Positions 1 through 7,783 of a stretch of 35,155 nt of DNA are shown piece after piece. Origin of the DNA: Verrucomicrobiota bacterium (GTDB lineage Bacteria > Verrucomicrobiota > Verrucomicrobiia > Limisphaerales > CAIMTB01); NCBI GenBank assembly GCA_963205105.1, contig CAUJJW010000008.1, positions 1-35,155 of the forward strand. Direction: 5' to 3'. Position 1 is the stretch's first letter. Each line of letters starts with the position of its first letter. The position numbers and the translations under genes were made by a program. The notes under the pieces were generated by a model, which was not told the DNA's origin, did no database searches, and was given only the letters and a program-made list of their open reading frames with translations.

Positions 1-58
1 ATGAGCACGCATTTCCTCCAACGACCCGCAAACTAAAGGTGATGACATTGTCACTCCG

Positions 59-1087
59 ATGAAACCTGTTTGGTTCAGCGCTCCCTTTTTGGCCGTCGTA
101 TTTGCGCTCAGCCTTACGCTCTGGATACTCTTGATGATTGCTGCTGAACCTGATTTTCAGAAAATCCTGCTATGGTCGGGGCTAATCTGCATAGGTGTGA
201 CAGTCGTAGCAATTTTCCTCTTCAGAGACGCAATGCCGAAAACCGAGCATACAAATGCGAATCTCGAAAACGCTCGAAGTGTGCTCCGTAAGGAATCTGA
301 GGCACTACCGGAGGATCTGCGGCAGATTATCTCTCGGTTAAGTGAACCTATTCAGTATGCAGTCAGTGCTATTCAACCTACTATCCTGGGATTGCGCAAT
401 CGTGCCAGCTTGGGATTTCCGCTGGATGCAACTTATCGAGCTAGCCTACTCGACACGCAAAGCTCGATCTGTAAGCAAGTCGGGCGCTCTGATCTCATTA
501 GGTACGGTCAAGAATCCATTGCTTTGTCTTTCTACAAGTTTGTCGAGAATTTGCAGTCTGGACTTACACCACTTAGCTGCGAGGAAGCAATTCGTGACTA
601 TCTAGTTTGGACAAAAATCATCACCCTTGACGGGCCCACACCCACGACGACACGCGCTGGTGCAGTTCGACGATTTAAGAAGGATATTCCAGCGCCAATA
701 CACCACGTTCTTTTTGAAAGGGCTGAAGGGGTTATTCATTTTCCTTGCCCGTGGGACCAAGCAAATGACCACAAAGTTCACTACAGCGAGATAGATTGGG
801 AGTTTGTCGTTACTGGCTATTGCGGCACGGGGAGACATTTGGACTGGCAGTTCCTCATCAACATCTCAAATGAACCTCGCAGCCCCAGCTTTTGCATAAC
901 CTTTATTCCTGACAAACCTTCTCAATTGGAAACAGGCCTAGCGACAATACTGGGCACTCACGGTGGCGCATGGAATCCAGCCATATCACCTACCCGTCAA
1001 TACCTTCACGCCAGCCTCAGAGCAATGATCAGCATCGGTAAGAATAAAATGGACCAGGTAGTTCTACAGTATGACGGGCCAGTTTAA
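59..1087 (+). CDS. Hypothetical protein with two N-terminal membrane helices
   Basis: The 342-residue product starts with two hydrophobic stretches (about residues 8-28 and 35-55) separated by a short charged turn. A soluble domain of about 280 residues follows. I do not recognise the soluble domain; it has no nucleotide-binding or metal motif that I can see. The helices suggest an inner-membrane anchor with the rest in the cytoplasm. The ATG at 59 has no good Shine-Dalgarno sequence; the nearest purine run (AAAGG) is about 18 bases upstream, so the start is uncertain. Its codon use is less GC-rich than in the phage region further right, which suggests a separate origin. It stands alone: the next real gene is on the other strand, 590 bp away. 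Confidence 0.7.
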   Translation: MKPVWFSAPFLAVVFALSLTLWILLMIAAEPDFQKILLWSGLICIGVTVVAIFLFRDAMPKTEHTNANLENARSVLRKESEALPEDLRQIISRLSEPIQYAVSAIQPTILGLRNRASLGFPLDATYRASLLDTQSSICKQVGRSDLIRYGQESIALSFYKFVENLQSGLTPLSCEEAIRDYLVWTKIITLDGPTPTTTRAGAVRRFKKDIPAPIHHVLFERAEGVIHFPCPWDQANDHKVHYSEIDWEFVVTGYCGTGRHLDWQFLINISNEPRSPSFCITFIPDKPSQLETGLATILGTHGGAWNPAISPTRQYLHASLRAMISIGKNKMDQVVLQYDGPV

Positions 1088-1291
1088 TGGTGAGGACTCT
1101 TGCATATCCTCCGCCCAGAATAATCACCGACCGCCTCCGCTATTCCCATGCGCCCTTTCGGAAGGCCGGGCCCATCGCACCAAGCGGGCGCTAAAGCGGC
1201 GGGACTCCCTTCCGAATCCGGGCATCCGCCCGCCGGTTGAAGCTCGCCAACAGCGGATTGGAAGCGCCTTCTTCAACAGGCCAATAGTGTG

Positions 1292-1370
1292 ACGCTGGCA
1301 AGGTCGGTGGCTTCGCCCTGATTGCCGTTGGCCCGCTGAACGGTAAGCTCCGCACCGTGGAAGCCGTCCT
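1292..1370 (-). repeat. Dispersed 79-bp repeat, copy 1
   Basis: This segment matches 3609-3687 at all but about five positions, in the same orientation. Read on the minus strand, both copies encode nearly the same peptide (GA[E/A]LTVQRANG[N/K]Q[G/A]EATDLAS). Most differences are single-base, so the copies probably come from one protein-coding ancestor. They flank the TlpA-like gene at 1675-3429. Confidence 0.75.
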
Positions 1371-1631
1371 TTGAGGCGGGCCCAGCTCCTACCTGAACTT
1401 CCCACGACATCGAACCGGTCCGGCACTTCAAGGCGCTGTCAGTGAAGTTGCGGATCAGGAAGCCCGCCGGAAAGGTACCGCAGGCCGGATCGGCAATAGC
1501 CGTTGCGGGCGCGACCTAACGCCAGGTCCTCTGTGTGCTCACGCACGGAACAAACCAACTCCGCACCGTTCAGGTCGTGCCAAAATTCACCAAGAATTTA
1601 TACCCATGACTGCGGTAATCTCCCCCCTTCA

Positions 1632-1670
1632 CCCTGACGCAACAGGGCAACGCTTGTTGTGAACAAGCGT
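1632..1670 (-). terminator. Two adjacent hairpins after the TlpA-like gene
   Basis: The segment 1650-1670 is a perfect 9-bp inverted repeat (ACGCTTGTT / AACAAGCGT) with a 3-base loop, five bases past the stop codon of the minus-strand gene. A second hairpin, CCCTG / CAGGG, lies at 1632-1647. Neither is followed by a clear T-run, so this may be a weak terminator or an mRNA-stabilising end. Confidence 0.5.
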
Positions 1671-1674
1671 CCCG

Positions 1675-3429
1675 CTACTCAATCCTTTCAGGAGGTGGAG
1701 TAGAAACATTGCCCCTTTTAAGTCCACGGGCCAACTCGGAGACCACTTGGACGACATCCTGTCGTAGTGAATCAACATCATTTCCTTTTGCTACCACGCG
1801 GCCCCCGGGGCTAAGAACAAAGAGTGTAGGCACTGCGACAACACCCAGCATAGCTGGGATTTGTCGTTGCTGCTGAGTTCCGAGATACACCTGCGGCCAA
1901 TCGAGTCCGTAGCGCGTCACCACCCTTTGTGCATTATCAGCCGTCTCATCGAGGGAGACACTAAGAAGAGTAAACCGACGCTCGGATCTAAACTCCTCCG
2001 ATAAGGCCTTAAGACTCGGAATGCTCTTGATACACGGGGCACACCAGCTCGCCCAAAAATCTAAGAGTATCACATTGTTCGTAAAGACAGAAAGCGGAAG
2101 CCGCTTGCCGTCGAAGGTGGTAAAATCAACGCTGGGAATGGAGTCTCCGACTTCGATATTTCCGAGCAAAGTTATGTGCATATCTGGCACAATGAGAGCG
2201 TCTTTAGTTGTATCTATTGTCTCGGGTACGACCACCGTCTCCTCAATTAGGCCATCTCGCGCGCTGGATTCCTCTGGGAGCAACAAGTCGGCCGCAATCC
2301 GCAAACGGTAGATTCCTGGGGGCACGTTGGTAAGTGTGTAAGTACCCATGTCCGTCATAACCACCGCGAATCTTGATGCGAGCGCCCTGCGTACTGACTG
2401 TGACGAAAGCCATGCTGCCAATTCATGGCTGGCTGCATTTGTTGGCGGTTTCGGAATGGGCATGTACAGCCGATTTTTGGGGCGCCACCGAACCGAAGCT
2501 GATCTGGGAAGGACATGAACCTTACCTTGAACCATTCGTCCTGCTTCCGGTTGGCTGGAACCAGCCGGCGCCTCAATCTCGAAGTTGTCTATTCCGTGGT
2601 GCAAGTACTTATCTGGCTGGAAGGCCAATCGTGGCAGCGGCTCCCTCGCAAGGCGCAAGCTGTCGATAATAAGTATGTAAGAGGGCGGTGCATTTGGTGA
2701 ATCGGATTGCTCTATTCGACTGGGAAGAAATGGAAGTGAGTTCAGTGCAAACTCAGTAAATTTGTAGCAACCATAATAAATATGGCCATCTGGATGAATG
2801 GATCTAGTGCTGATTTCCAAGAGTTGTCCATCCGTATTCGCCCTTAATTGGAATTCGTTTCGTATGTCTCGGTTATTCCGAGAGGTTGACCCGTTTGTCC
2901 AAATCAAAGATCCTGGAGTTAGGCCCCAGATCCCGCCGCTCAGTGCGCGGCTCAAGGGGCCTCGAAATACGTAGCTTAGTAGCGGGGACTGCTCAAAACG
3001 CGATTGAAACTTGTCCACAGGCAGCGTGAATTCGCGATACTCACTCTGAGAAATCCTCCAAACGTTGGAATCAAAAACAGCCTCGGCATCACCGTCAAAG
3101 ACATTGGCATTGGAGCCCTCGGAGATTCCTATTCCATCCGCAAACTTCTTGGCCAGCATCGCATTCGGCTGCCAGCGAAACGTGTATTTGTTCGTATTCC
3201 AGCGCCCACCTGGTAGCAATACTAGTTCTCGAAGAATGCACTCTTCGATAATGTGAGGCTGAGACGTAAACGCCATGAACTCATCCTGTGGGGCAGCGAT
3301 GGTGTCCATCACCATTCCGCTGAATCCACAGAGCCCACCGTAAAGGTAGTAGATCCATCGAGAAGCGCACGCCCTGATGCGCCGAAGGGTTTGGGCTGGC
3401 TTTGAGGAGAAAAGCATACTATGCGGCAT
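1675..3429 (-). CDS. TlpA-like thioredoxin-domain protein with a long N-terminal region
   Basis: The C-terminal part (about residues 425-575) is a TlpA/AhpC-type thioredoxin fold. It has GDSIPSVDF at its start, the redox motif WCAPC at residues 462-466, and a cis-Pro region (AVPTLFV). Such domains reduce or oxidise disulfides outside the cytoplasm. Ahead of it, about residues 360-380 (YTLTNVPPGIYRLRI) resemble a carboxypeptidase-regulatory-like beta fold. The first 350 residues are not recognised. A hydrophobic stretch at about residues 24-46 could be a signal anchor, which fits a periplasmic role. At 584 residues it is far longer than a plain TlpA (about 180). The ATG at 3429 lacks an obvious ribosome binding site, and a second Met lies at residue 5. 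The gene stands alone between the two copies of the 79-bp repeat. Confidence 0.8.
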   Translation of the reverse strand: MPHSMLFSSKPAQTLRRIRACASRWIYYLYGGLCGFSGMVMDTIAAPQDEFMAFTSQPHIIEECILRELVLLPGGRWNTNKYTFRWQPNAMLAKKFADGIGISEGSNANVFDGDAEAVFDSNVWRISQSEYREFTLPVDKFQSRFEQSPLLSYVFRGPLSRALSGGIWGLTPGSLIWTNGSTSRNNRDIRNEFQLRANTDGQLLEISTRSIHPDGHIYYGCYKFTEFALNSLPFLPSRIEQSDSPNAPPSYILIIDSLRLAREPLPRLAFQPDKYLHHGIDNFEIEAPAGSSQPEAGRMVQGKVHVLPRSASVRWRPKNRLYMPIPKPPTNAASHELAAWLSSQSVRRALASRFAVVMTDMGTYTLTNVPPGIYRLRIAADLLLPEESSARDGLIEETVVVPETIDTTKDALIVPDMHITLLGNIEVGDSIPSVDFTTFDGKRLPLSVFTNNVILLDFWASWCAPCIKSIPSLKALSEEFRSERRFTLLSVSLDETADNAQRVVTRYGLDWPQVYLGTQQQRQIPAMLGVVAVPTLFVLSPGGRVVAKGNDVDSLRQDVVQVVSELARGLKRGNVSTPPPERIE

Positions 3430-4112
3430 GGCTGGACTGGATTTTGTGCATGGTTCTTCGATTCTGAACCAAAGTCAACGGCGACAAGGCCAACCTGATC
3501 AGGAACGGTGCAGCGGATGTCGTCGCCATTGATGGCGGGTGAAGCGACTTGGCTACGCACCGCCGTTGCTTATTCCATTGAATACGAACTTCGCTGGCGA
3601 GGGTGACCACGCTGGCAAGGTCGGTGGCTTCGGCCTGTTTGCCGTTGGCCCGCTGAACGGTAAGCGCGGCACCGTGGAAGCCGCCCTCCTACGACGCTCT
3701 GGCTACGCCCTGAACGCACCTCGTGCACGACGTTCCAGAACTCGGTCGCAGAACGTTAAGGATGATATGCCCAGCCTCTGGCGGGGCCGAATGGATGAGT
3801 CGCCGGAGTGACCTTAAACCAAGCAAGGCCCTAGACGAATCAAAGGAATCTTTTACCCAACTCCCCCTCGTCGGGGGTAAGGCGTCAACGCGAGGACCGT
3901 GCACCACGGACGGTTTTGGAATGTCCCATGGTATCGCGATGGTCAACATGCTGCCCACTCTAGGCTCAACGTTGCTTCGCAAGAATCCGGCGAGGGGTTC
4001 TTACATCAGTGGTGGGCGGCCGAGGTATCAACTCCCCAGCTTAAGGCGCTTCCAGTGTGACTGCCAAAGTGTCTGAATCTCGGATTCTTTATCGAGCTTT
4101 GGATCGCTCTCG
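3430..4112. other. Gene-poor stretch with repeat copy 2 and decayed coding sequence
   Basis: No intact gene is supported. On the minus strand the reading through the 79-bp repeat continues as SEVRIQWNKQ and then frays into other frames, as expected of a decayed gene end. A short GC hairpin (CCCCC / GGGGG) lies at 3863-3877. I looked for an attC site that would close the cassette array on this side and did not find a convincing one. Confidence 0.4.
3609..3687 (-). repeat. Dispersed 79-bp repeat, copy 2
   Basis: About 94% identical by eye to 1292-1370 and in the same orientation. The minus-strand reading continues past the repeat as SVVTLASEVRIQWNKQ, so this copy keeps a few more residues of the ancestral protein than copy 1. 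Confidence 0.75.
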
Positions 4113-4307
4113 TCATACATGAATCCACCCCCTCCTAGTGCCGTCCGCAAATAGCCTGGCGGCATAGTCAAGTGGTTCAAGACTGTTCATGTCGCTCTCA
4201 CGCTCGACTTCGCCTCGCTCTTCCGACTCGGCATAGGCCTGGATGACCCTTGCTTCATCGCCGCCGTGGAGTCGAAATAGTTCCCGCATTTTGTCTCTCT
4301 GCTTCAT
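4113..4307 (-). CDS. Small conserved-type hypothetical protein (64 aa)
   Basis: The product begins MKQRDKMRELFRLHGGD and runs through an Ala/Glu-rich helix (RVIQAYAESEERGEV) to a Leu/Arg-rich end (DYAARLFADGTRRGW). It resembles a widespread family of roughly 60-70 residue proteins of unknown role, seen by me as a pattern and not by search. I chose the ATG at 4307 because the family resemblance starts there, although the frame is open further upstream. It lies 79 bp after the end of the zinc-knuckle gene, on the same strand, and may share its cassette. Confidence 0.55.
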   Translation of the reverse strand: MKQRDKMRELFRLHGGDEARVIQAYAESEERGEVERESDMNSLEPLDYAARLFADGTRRGWIHV

Positions 4308-4386
4308 GTTTGCTTCGCCATTCCGAAAACAGTTGATATCGCGAATTTCAACAACTGGCGCCAGCCACCAGCGACATTTCCTTTGT

Positions 4387-5670
4387 TTAAGAAATAACCG
4401 CCGGACTCCAAGTCGTTGCACCGTTCAGTTCGGTCGTTATTTGTGCTATCTGCAACTTCCAGTCAGTATCCGGAAATATCTCGATTAGTCTAATTCCAGC
4501 GCGTGTTGCCAGATGGCTCTTCTTGCGCGCCTTTTCGACGTAGGCGGCTCGACTCATGAGTCCAAAATATTCAACAAAAACACGCTGGGAAAACCCTATC
4601 AATTCCCAGTCGCACCGGAGATCGGAGTTGGGATACTTCACTTCCTTTCGGTGCCTAATTCCCTGAGCAAACATCCAGTTATCAATGTCGCGCTCGGGAA
4701 GGGAGAAGCAGATGTCGCCATCGTCCGCTTCCACCATCGTGCCGATCTTCATTCGCCTTGCTCCGTCAGGCAGTAAACCCGATCTAGCAATCCCACCAAA
4801 GAACGACCCGAATCGAGCCTTGATCTCTTCGGGGCTCGGCAAGCGATGCATCAAATCGATAAAGGCGGTAATCGATTCTCGACTGGAGAAGAGATACATG
4901 TATGAGTCAAAATCCTGCGTCGGCACCTTTCCAATCATCTCGCCGAGTTCACGGATTGCGGTCAGAATCTCCGACTGATCGACGCGCTTGACTGGATGGA
5001 AACACTCGGCAAAGCACTCCGGACAAACGTTTGCATACAAATTCGGGTAAAGAAAGTCCACCCCAGCATGACAAGCCGCAAGGTCCTCGTGCCCGATTAC
5101 GGTCGTCAGAACCATGCCCTGGTCGGCAAAGGACCGAGAGGAATGGAAATGCTTCAAAAGATTGTAGCCTCGCGAGCACCACTGGCACTTTCGCTTTTCA
5201 TGGGCACTCACCTTGGCCCGCCGAACGCGCATCTCCAAATCCTCTGACCAGCCCGAGGCGTATCGCCAGAAGCTATAGTTGCAACCACGGCACCAACGCA
5301 CGTCCGTTCCGCAGTTCCGGATAACATTGGGGTGCATATCGAGGAGGCCGAAATCACCCGCGCAGAACAGGCACTCTCGGACCACGCTCTCAAGTTTCGA
5401 GTGCTTCGACGTCCATTCTTCCAAAATCTTCGGGTTGTGCGCCGCTTTGGTGAGGACGGCATAGTCTATGTTTTGCGATGACAACTTGATTTTGAGTCGT
5501 GCCAAGACCTCCCTTTGGAATCGTGGAATGTAGGCGAGTAGGAATGGGGCGTAACGACCAGAATATTCTTCCAACAGCGCATCGCATTCAGGGGTCCACG
5601 CAGCATCGAACTTCTCGTCTGAATACCAGCGAGCGTTGACATTCCCAAAGGTTGGTGCGTAGTAGCTCAC
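4387..5670 (-). CDS. Zinc-knuckle protein with PD-(D/E)XK-like C-terminal domain
   Basis: The 427-residue product has four CxxC pairs: C100/C103, C127/C130, C162/C165 and C216/C219, with a further C223. These suggest two zinc-binding modules in the middle. Near the C-terminus, about residues 330-400, the order D354 (CDWEL), E367-Y-F-G (FVEYFG), Tyr and a Lys cluster (K380, K383, K384) resembles the PD-(D/E)XK nuclease core of VSR- or restriction-like enzymes. A nuclease role is therefore inferred and not proven. The start is GTG at 5670, only nine bases after the attC-like core at 5679, as is usual for cassette genes. No ribosome binding site is visible. Alternatives are a homing-type nuclease or a DNA-binding protein that has lost activity. 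The gene is the third main cargo in the minus-strand cassette run. Confidence 0.65.
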   Translation of the reverse strand: MSYYAPTFGNVNARWYSDEKFDAAWTPECDALLEEYSGRYAPFLLAYIPRFQREVLARLKIKLSSQNIDYAVLTKAAHNPKILEEWTSKHSKLESVVRECLFCAGDFGLLDMHPNVIRNCGTDVRWCRGCNYSFWRYASGWSEDLEMRVRRAKVSAHEKRKCQWCSRGYNLLKHFHSSRSFADQGMVLTTVIGHEDLAACHAGVDFLYPNLYANVCPECFAECFHPVKRVDQSEILTAIRELGEMIGKVPTQDFDSYMYLFSSRESITAFIDLMHRLPSPEEIKARFGSFFGGIARSGLLPDGARRMKIGTMVEADDGDICFSLPERDIDNWMFAQGIRHRKEVKYPNSDLRCDWELIGFSQRVFVEYFGLMSRAAYVEKARKKSHLATRAGIRLIEIFPDTDWKLQIAQITTELNGATTWSPAVIS

Positions 5671-5852
5671 GAACTAATTCCCAAGTGCCTACGCGCGCGA
5701 CAGGAGGCAGCGGGTGCAGTCTTAGGAATCGAGACGAGCGTCATTGCTGCCTCCTGTTCGCTCGGCGCAATGGTTGGGCTTGGTAACTCGTTGGCCGGAA
5801 GCCTCCAAGGGACTATATCGTCTGGCAATGACTCGCGAAGACTCTTGCTCAT
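5667..5852 (-). CDS. Possible small gene reading into attC site A (61 aa)
   Basis: The ATG at 5852 overlaps the previous stop (TGAATGA) and is preceded by AAGGGG, so translational coupling is plausible. The first 33 residues (to about 5757) precede the attC stem, and the rest is a readthrough of the attC-like site. Because attC sites often stay open by chance, the C-terminal half may not be meaningful. No family is recognised. Confidence 0.3.
   Translation of the reverse strand: MSKSLRESLPDDIVPWRLPANELPSPTIAPSEQEAAMTLVSIPKTAPAASCRARRHLGISS
5679..5779 (-). other. attC-like recombination site A
   Basis: On the plus strand the site runs from TCCCAAG (5679) to the core GTTGGGC (5773), which fits the GTTRRRY consensus; the left end is one or two bases off consensus. 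Inside lies a perfect 12-bp inverted repeat (ACAGGAGGCAGC at 5700-5711 with its complement at 5746-5757), and the flanks continue the imperfect palindrome. Blocks of it recur in site B. It lies just upstream of the GTG of the zinc-knuckle gene and downstream of the 107-aa gene, as expected for a cassette junction. Confidence 0.65.
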
Positions 5853-6176
5853 TCACCCCTTGAACCTTCCAAAACGGGTGGCGCTGGGGCCTATTGTGTC
5901 TCCGCTTTGCTTCTTGACGATGTAACCAGAATTCTCGACCACAGGAGAGTCAACGAGCAGCAAAGTGCTGCAAACCACCTGACCAGCTTTCCCTGCGACA
6001 ATCCTGTGCGTAACGAATCTCACGTCCCAAGTTCGCGGCTCGCAGTCTAGCAACTCCAACGTGGCGCCTGATGAAAAATGCGGAAATGGAGTAGAGGCCG
6101 CGTATTCGGCCATTACACCGATTTCGGGACGCTCGCACTGAACAATCAGTAGGTAGGATATCGGCTTGGGTTTCAC
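5853..6176 (-). CDS. Hypothetical cassette protein (107 aa)
   Basis: The product is a compact, probably beta-rich soluble protein (MKPKPISYLLIVQCERPEIG at its start), with two Cys and no recognised motif. It starts with GTG at 6176, 32 bases downstream of the core GTTGGAC of attC-like site B, and ends 74 bases before site A. This gives the size and position of a single integron cassette. It may be followed by the coupled small reading frame at 5667-5852. No function can be assigned; many cassette proteins are of this kind. Confidence 0.55.
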   Translation of the reverse strand: MKPKPISYLLIVQCERPEIGVMAEYAASTPFPHFSSGATLELLDCEPRTWDVRFVTHRIVAGKAGQVVCSTLLLVDSPVVENSGYIVKKQSGDTIGPSATRFGRFKG

Positions 6177-6207
6177 GATTTGTGGATGGTATCAATTCTA
6201 TCGCAAG

Positions 6208-6307
6208 GTCCAACGCCTGCGTGCGCGACAAGAGGCAGCGGGCGTAAACTCAGGAGTCGAGACAAATGTCATGGCTAGCTCCTTTTCGCTCAACGCAATC
6301 GCTAGGG
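6208..6307 (-). other. attC-like recombination site B
   Basis: Plus-strand reading runs from GTCCAAC (6208-6214), a full match to RYYYAAC, to the degenerate core GCTAGGG (6301-6307). Inside are an imperfect inverted repeat (GCGACAAGAGGCAGC against GCTAGCTCCTTTTCGC) and blocks shared with site A, such as GAGGCAGCGGG and GTCGAGAC. The stop codon of the next cassette gene falls in its right edge. Confidence 0.6.
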
Positions 6308-6850
6308 AATGTCGCCATCTGCTATGACAGTCAATCTGCATCCATATCTATTCTCACATGTGCAATCAGAAAGCGGCAGCTGCGGCACTGAGTCAACGGT
6401 GCACTTCATGCCATCAGCAGCGCGGCACGCAGCACAATCATCTGAGCTGTGCGGTCCAAGTAGACTGACACGCGAAATGCCGACGCGTCGAAAGTCCTCC
6501 AATGACCTCAGAAAGCAACCGTGCGAATGAAGCATCTGTGCGATAGCGTCTGTGCCGAAACGATAATCCAACTCGCCCTCGATAGTCACAAAGCGCCGGA
6601 TACTACTCTCGCCCCAAAGCTCCAACATCGCTGCTGCGATGCGAAGAGGTTCAAGAACCTCCGAGGGGCAATCGGCGAGAAGCGCAGGCGTGTGACCCAA
6701 GATGAACTCGATGGTCCGAACAACCGAATCATCGAAGGTGCCACTTCCCTGTCTAAACTCCCGATTGCGAACTGCGAGTGCCTCCTGAACATCGCCAGCC
6801 TGTAACGCGGCTGCGCTGTAGGCGATAGAGTCGCTGCTGGGTCGAGCCAT
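6302..6850 (-). CDS. Cysteine-rich C-terminal hypothetical protein (cassette gene)
   Basis: I place the start at the ATG at 6850, giving 182 residues. The longer open frame upstream runs through attC-like site C and would add 23 residues encoded by the recombination site. The ATG lies 12 bases after the core GTTAGGC. Most of the protein is helical and Ala/Leu-rich. The last 50 residues hold CAACRAADG and then LPLSDCTCENRYGCR. This arrangement resembles the Cys-rich tail of Mu gpF-like head-morphogenesis proteins (CxxCRALDG...PPHPxCRC) and probably binds a metal. The phage-like tail is a resemblance only. The gene ends inside site B, so it fills one cassette. Confidence 0.6.
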   Translation of the reverse strand: MARPSSDSIAYSAAALQAGDVQEALAVRNREFRQGSGTFDDSVVRTIEFILGHTPALLADCPSEVLEPLRIAAAMLELWGESSIRRFVTIEGELDYRFGTDAIAQMLHSHGCFLRSLEDFRRVGISRVSLLGPHSSDDCAACRAADGMKCTVDSVPQLPLSDCTCENRYGCRLTVIADGDIP

Positions 6851-6861
6851 ACTTTGTGTCA

Positions 6862-6949
6862 GCCTAACGCCTGGGTCTGCGACAGCGGGGACAGGGTCAC
6901 TCCTGAGGGCCACTGTCAAACCGCCGTTTGCGGGACCTGATGGTTAGCC
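6862..6949 (-). other. attC-like recombination site C
   Basis: Plus-strand reading runs from GCCTAAC (6862-6868), a canonical inverse core, to GTTAGCC (6943-6949), one base off GTTRRRY. After the left core the site reads GCCTGGGTCTGCGACAG, close to the same part of site B (GCCTGCGTGCGCGACA). The two arms are partly complementary (GGTC and GC-rich blocks). It sits 5 bases past the end of the protease gene. Confidence 0.65.
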
Positions 6950-6953
6950 CGGA

Positions 6954-7772
6954 TCAATTGGTGCCTTCGGCCAATCTAAAAACCTCATCAATTCGCTGAA
7001 ACGGCACTACTATCGCAATCCCCGTATTCACTCTTTCCGGCGTCAGTGGATCGACTCCATCTGTATGGGAATTATCAATGCCAGCCGCACTCACGTCATA
7101 ATGGCCATGAACAAGGCCAAACAGGAAGAATACGGGACCGCCCTGCGAAAACTTGACCTGTCCTTGGACTCTCCTCACCACTCCGAGATTGAGAAAAACA
7201 GGAGACCCACTGAGACCGCCAATAGAACGTGCTTCGATCAAGTACGCATCTATCTCTCCGAATTCTTTGGTTTGAATCTTTTCTTCAATGAGGCAAGCGA
7301 CATTTCCTACTCTCACGATTGGAATGTTTCGGCGACTCCCGTGGTAATGACGAAAGAGTCCTGTGATGAATACCTCATCGCCGAGTCCCACCTCCTGCTG
7401 GAGCAGAACTTCTTCAGTCGCGCAAAGGGATAATGGAAGGACAACATGGTCATACTCTGCGGGAATTCCGCACGCGAGCATGGCAACGTCGATAGACTTA
7501 TCAGTTGGATGGCTGAACCAGTCGGTAATATTGCTGCGTATCCAGATGGCATCTCCTTGGGTTCGATTCATCCGAAGGTAAACCTCGGTCAATGCTCTCG
7601 CACGTATGCCGTCGATAACATGGCGGGCAGTCACGAAACGAACTGATGTTGCTTTGCCCGTCTCTTGTGCACGACCCAAGAAAAAGCCTGATCCGACCAA
7701 GCGAAATGTCTTGTCCGCCATTTGAACACCAACGAACGCAACGCACTTTCGAATTTGCTCAGGGACGATCAT
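6954..7772 (-). CDS. Trypsin-like serine protease (cassette gene)
   Basis: The 272-residue product has the three landmarks of the chymotrypsin/trypsin fold in order: His51 in FVTARHVID, Asp95 in SIDVAML, and Ser188 in GGLSGSPVF. It would cleave peptide bonds. No signal peptide is seen, so it probably acts in the cytoplasm, which is unusual for secreted trypsin relatives. Cytoplasmic single-domain trypsins of this kind are found in defence-type gene clusters, so a role in sensing or effecting a stress response is possible but inferred. The start is ATG at 7772, four bases after a GTTAGCC core at 7777-7783, and the stop is 5 bases before attC-like site C. It is therefore the most upstream cassette in the run. 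Confidence 0.75.
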   Translation of the reverse strand: MIVPEQIRKCVAFVGVQMADKTFRLVGSGFFLGRAQETGKATSVRFVTARHVIDGIRARALTEVYLRMNRTQGDAIWIRSNITDWFSHPTDKSIDVAMLACGIPAEYDHVVLPLSLCATEEVLLQQEVGLGDEVFITGLFRHYHGSRRNIPIVRVGNVACLIEEKIQTKEFGEIDAYLIEARSIGGLSGSPVFLNLGVVRRVQGQVKFSQGGPVFFLFGLVHGHYDVSAAGIDNSHTDGVDPLTPERVNTGIAIVVPFQRIDEVFRLAEGTN

Positions 7773-7776
7773 TTTG

Positions 7777-7783
7777 GGCTAAC
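7777..7783 (-). other. Integron-type core site at the cassette array edge
   Basis: The minus strand reads GTTAGCC just before the protease ATG, identical to the right core of site C. I could not find a matching partner with palindromic arms within the next 120 bp on the right. This may be the attI or array edge, or a decayed attC. Confidence 0.4.

Larger units (their letters stand above)
1088..1674. other. Gene-poor stretch with a decayed minus-strand coding fragment
   Basis: No intact gene is visible. On the minus strand, about 1288-1480 stays open for some 60 codons without a start. It contains the fragment that is repeated near 3609 (residues reading LTVQRANGNQGEATDLAS). The inverted pair GTTGAAG (about 1236) and CTTCAAC (about 1271) could form a hairpin. 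I read this as a remnant of a gene family with several copies in the genome. Confidence 0.4.

Noticed and set aside
1..36. Short reading frame ending at 36, possible tail of an upstream gene
   Set aside because: Only 11 codons are visible at the window edge, so it cannot be assessed.
3855..4110. attC site closing the cassette array on the left
   Set aside because: ACCCAAC at 3855 fits one end, but no partner core or palindromic arms were found.
6851..6919. Longer N-terminus for the Cys-rich cassette gene
   Set aside because: Those 23 residues would be encoded by the attC-like site; the ATG at 6850 lies at the usual distance from the core.
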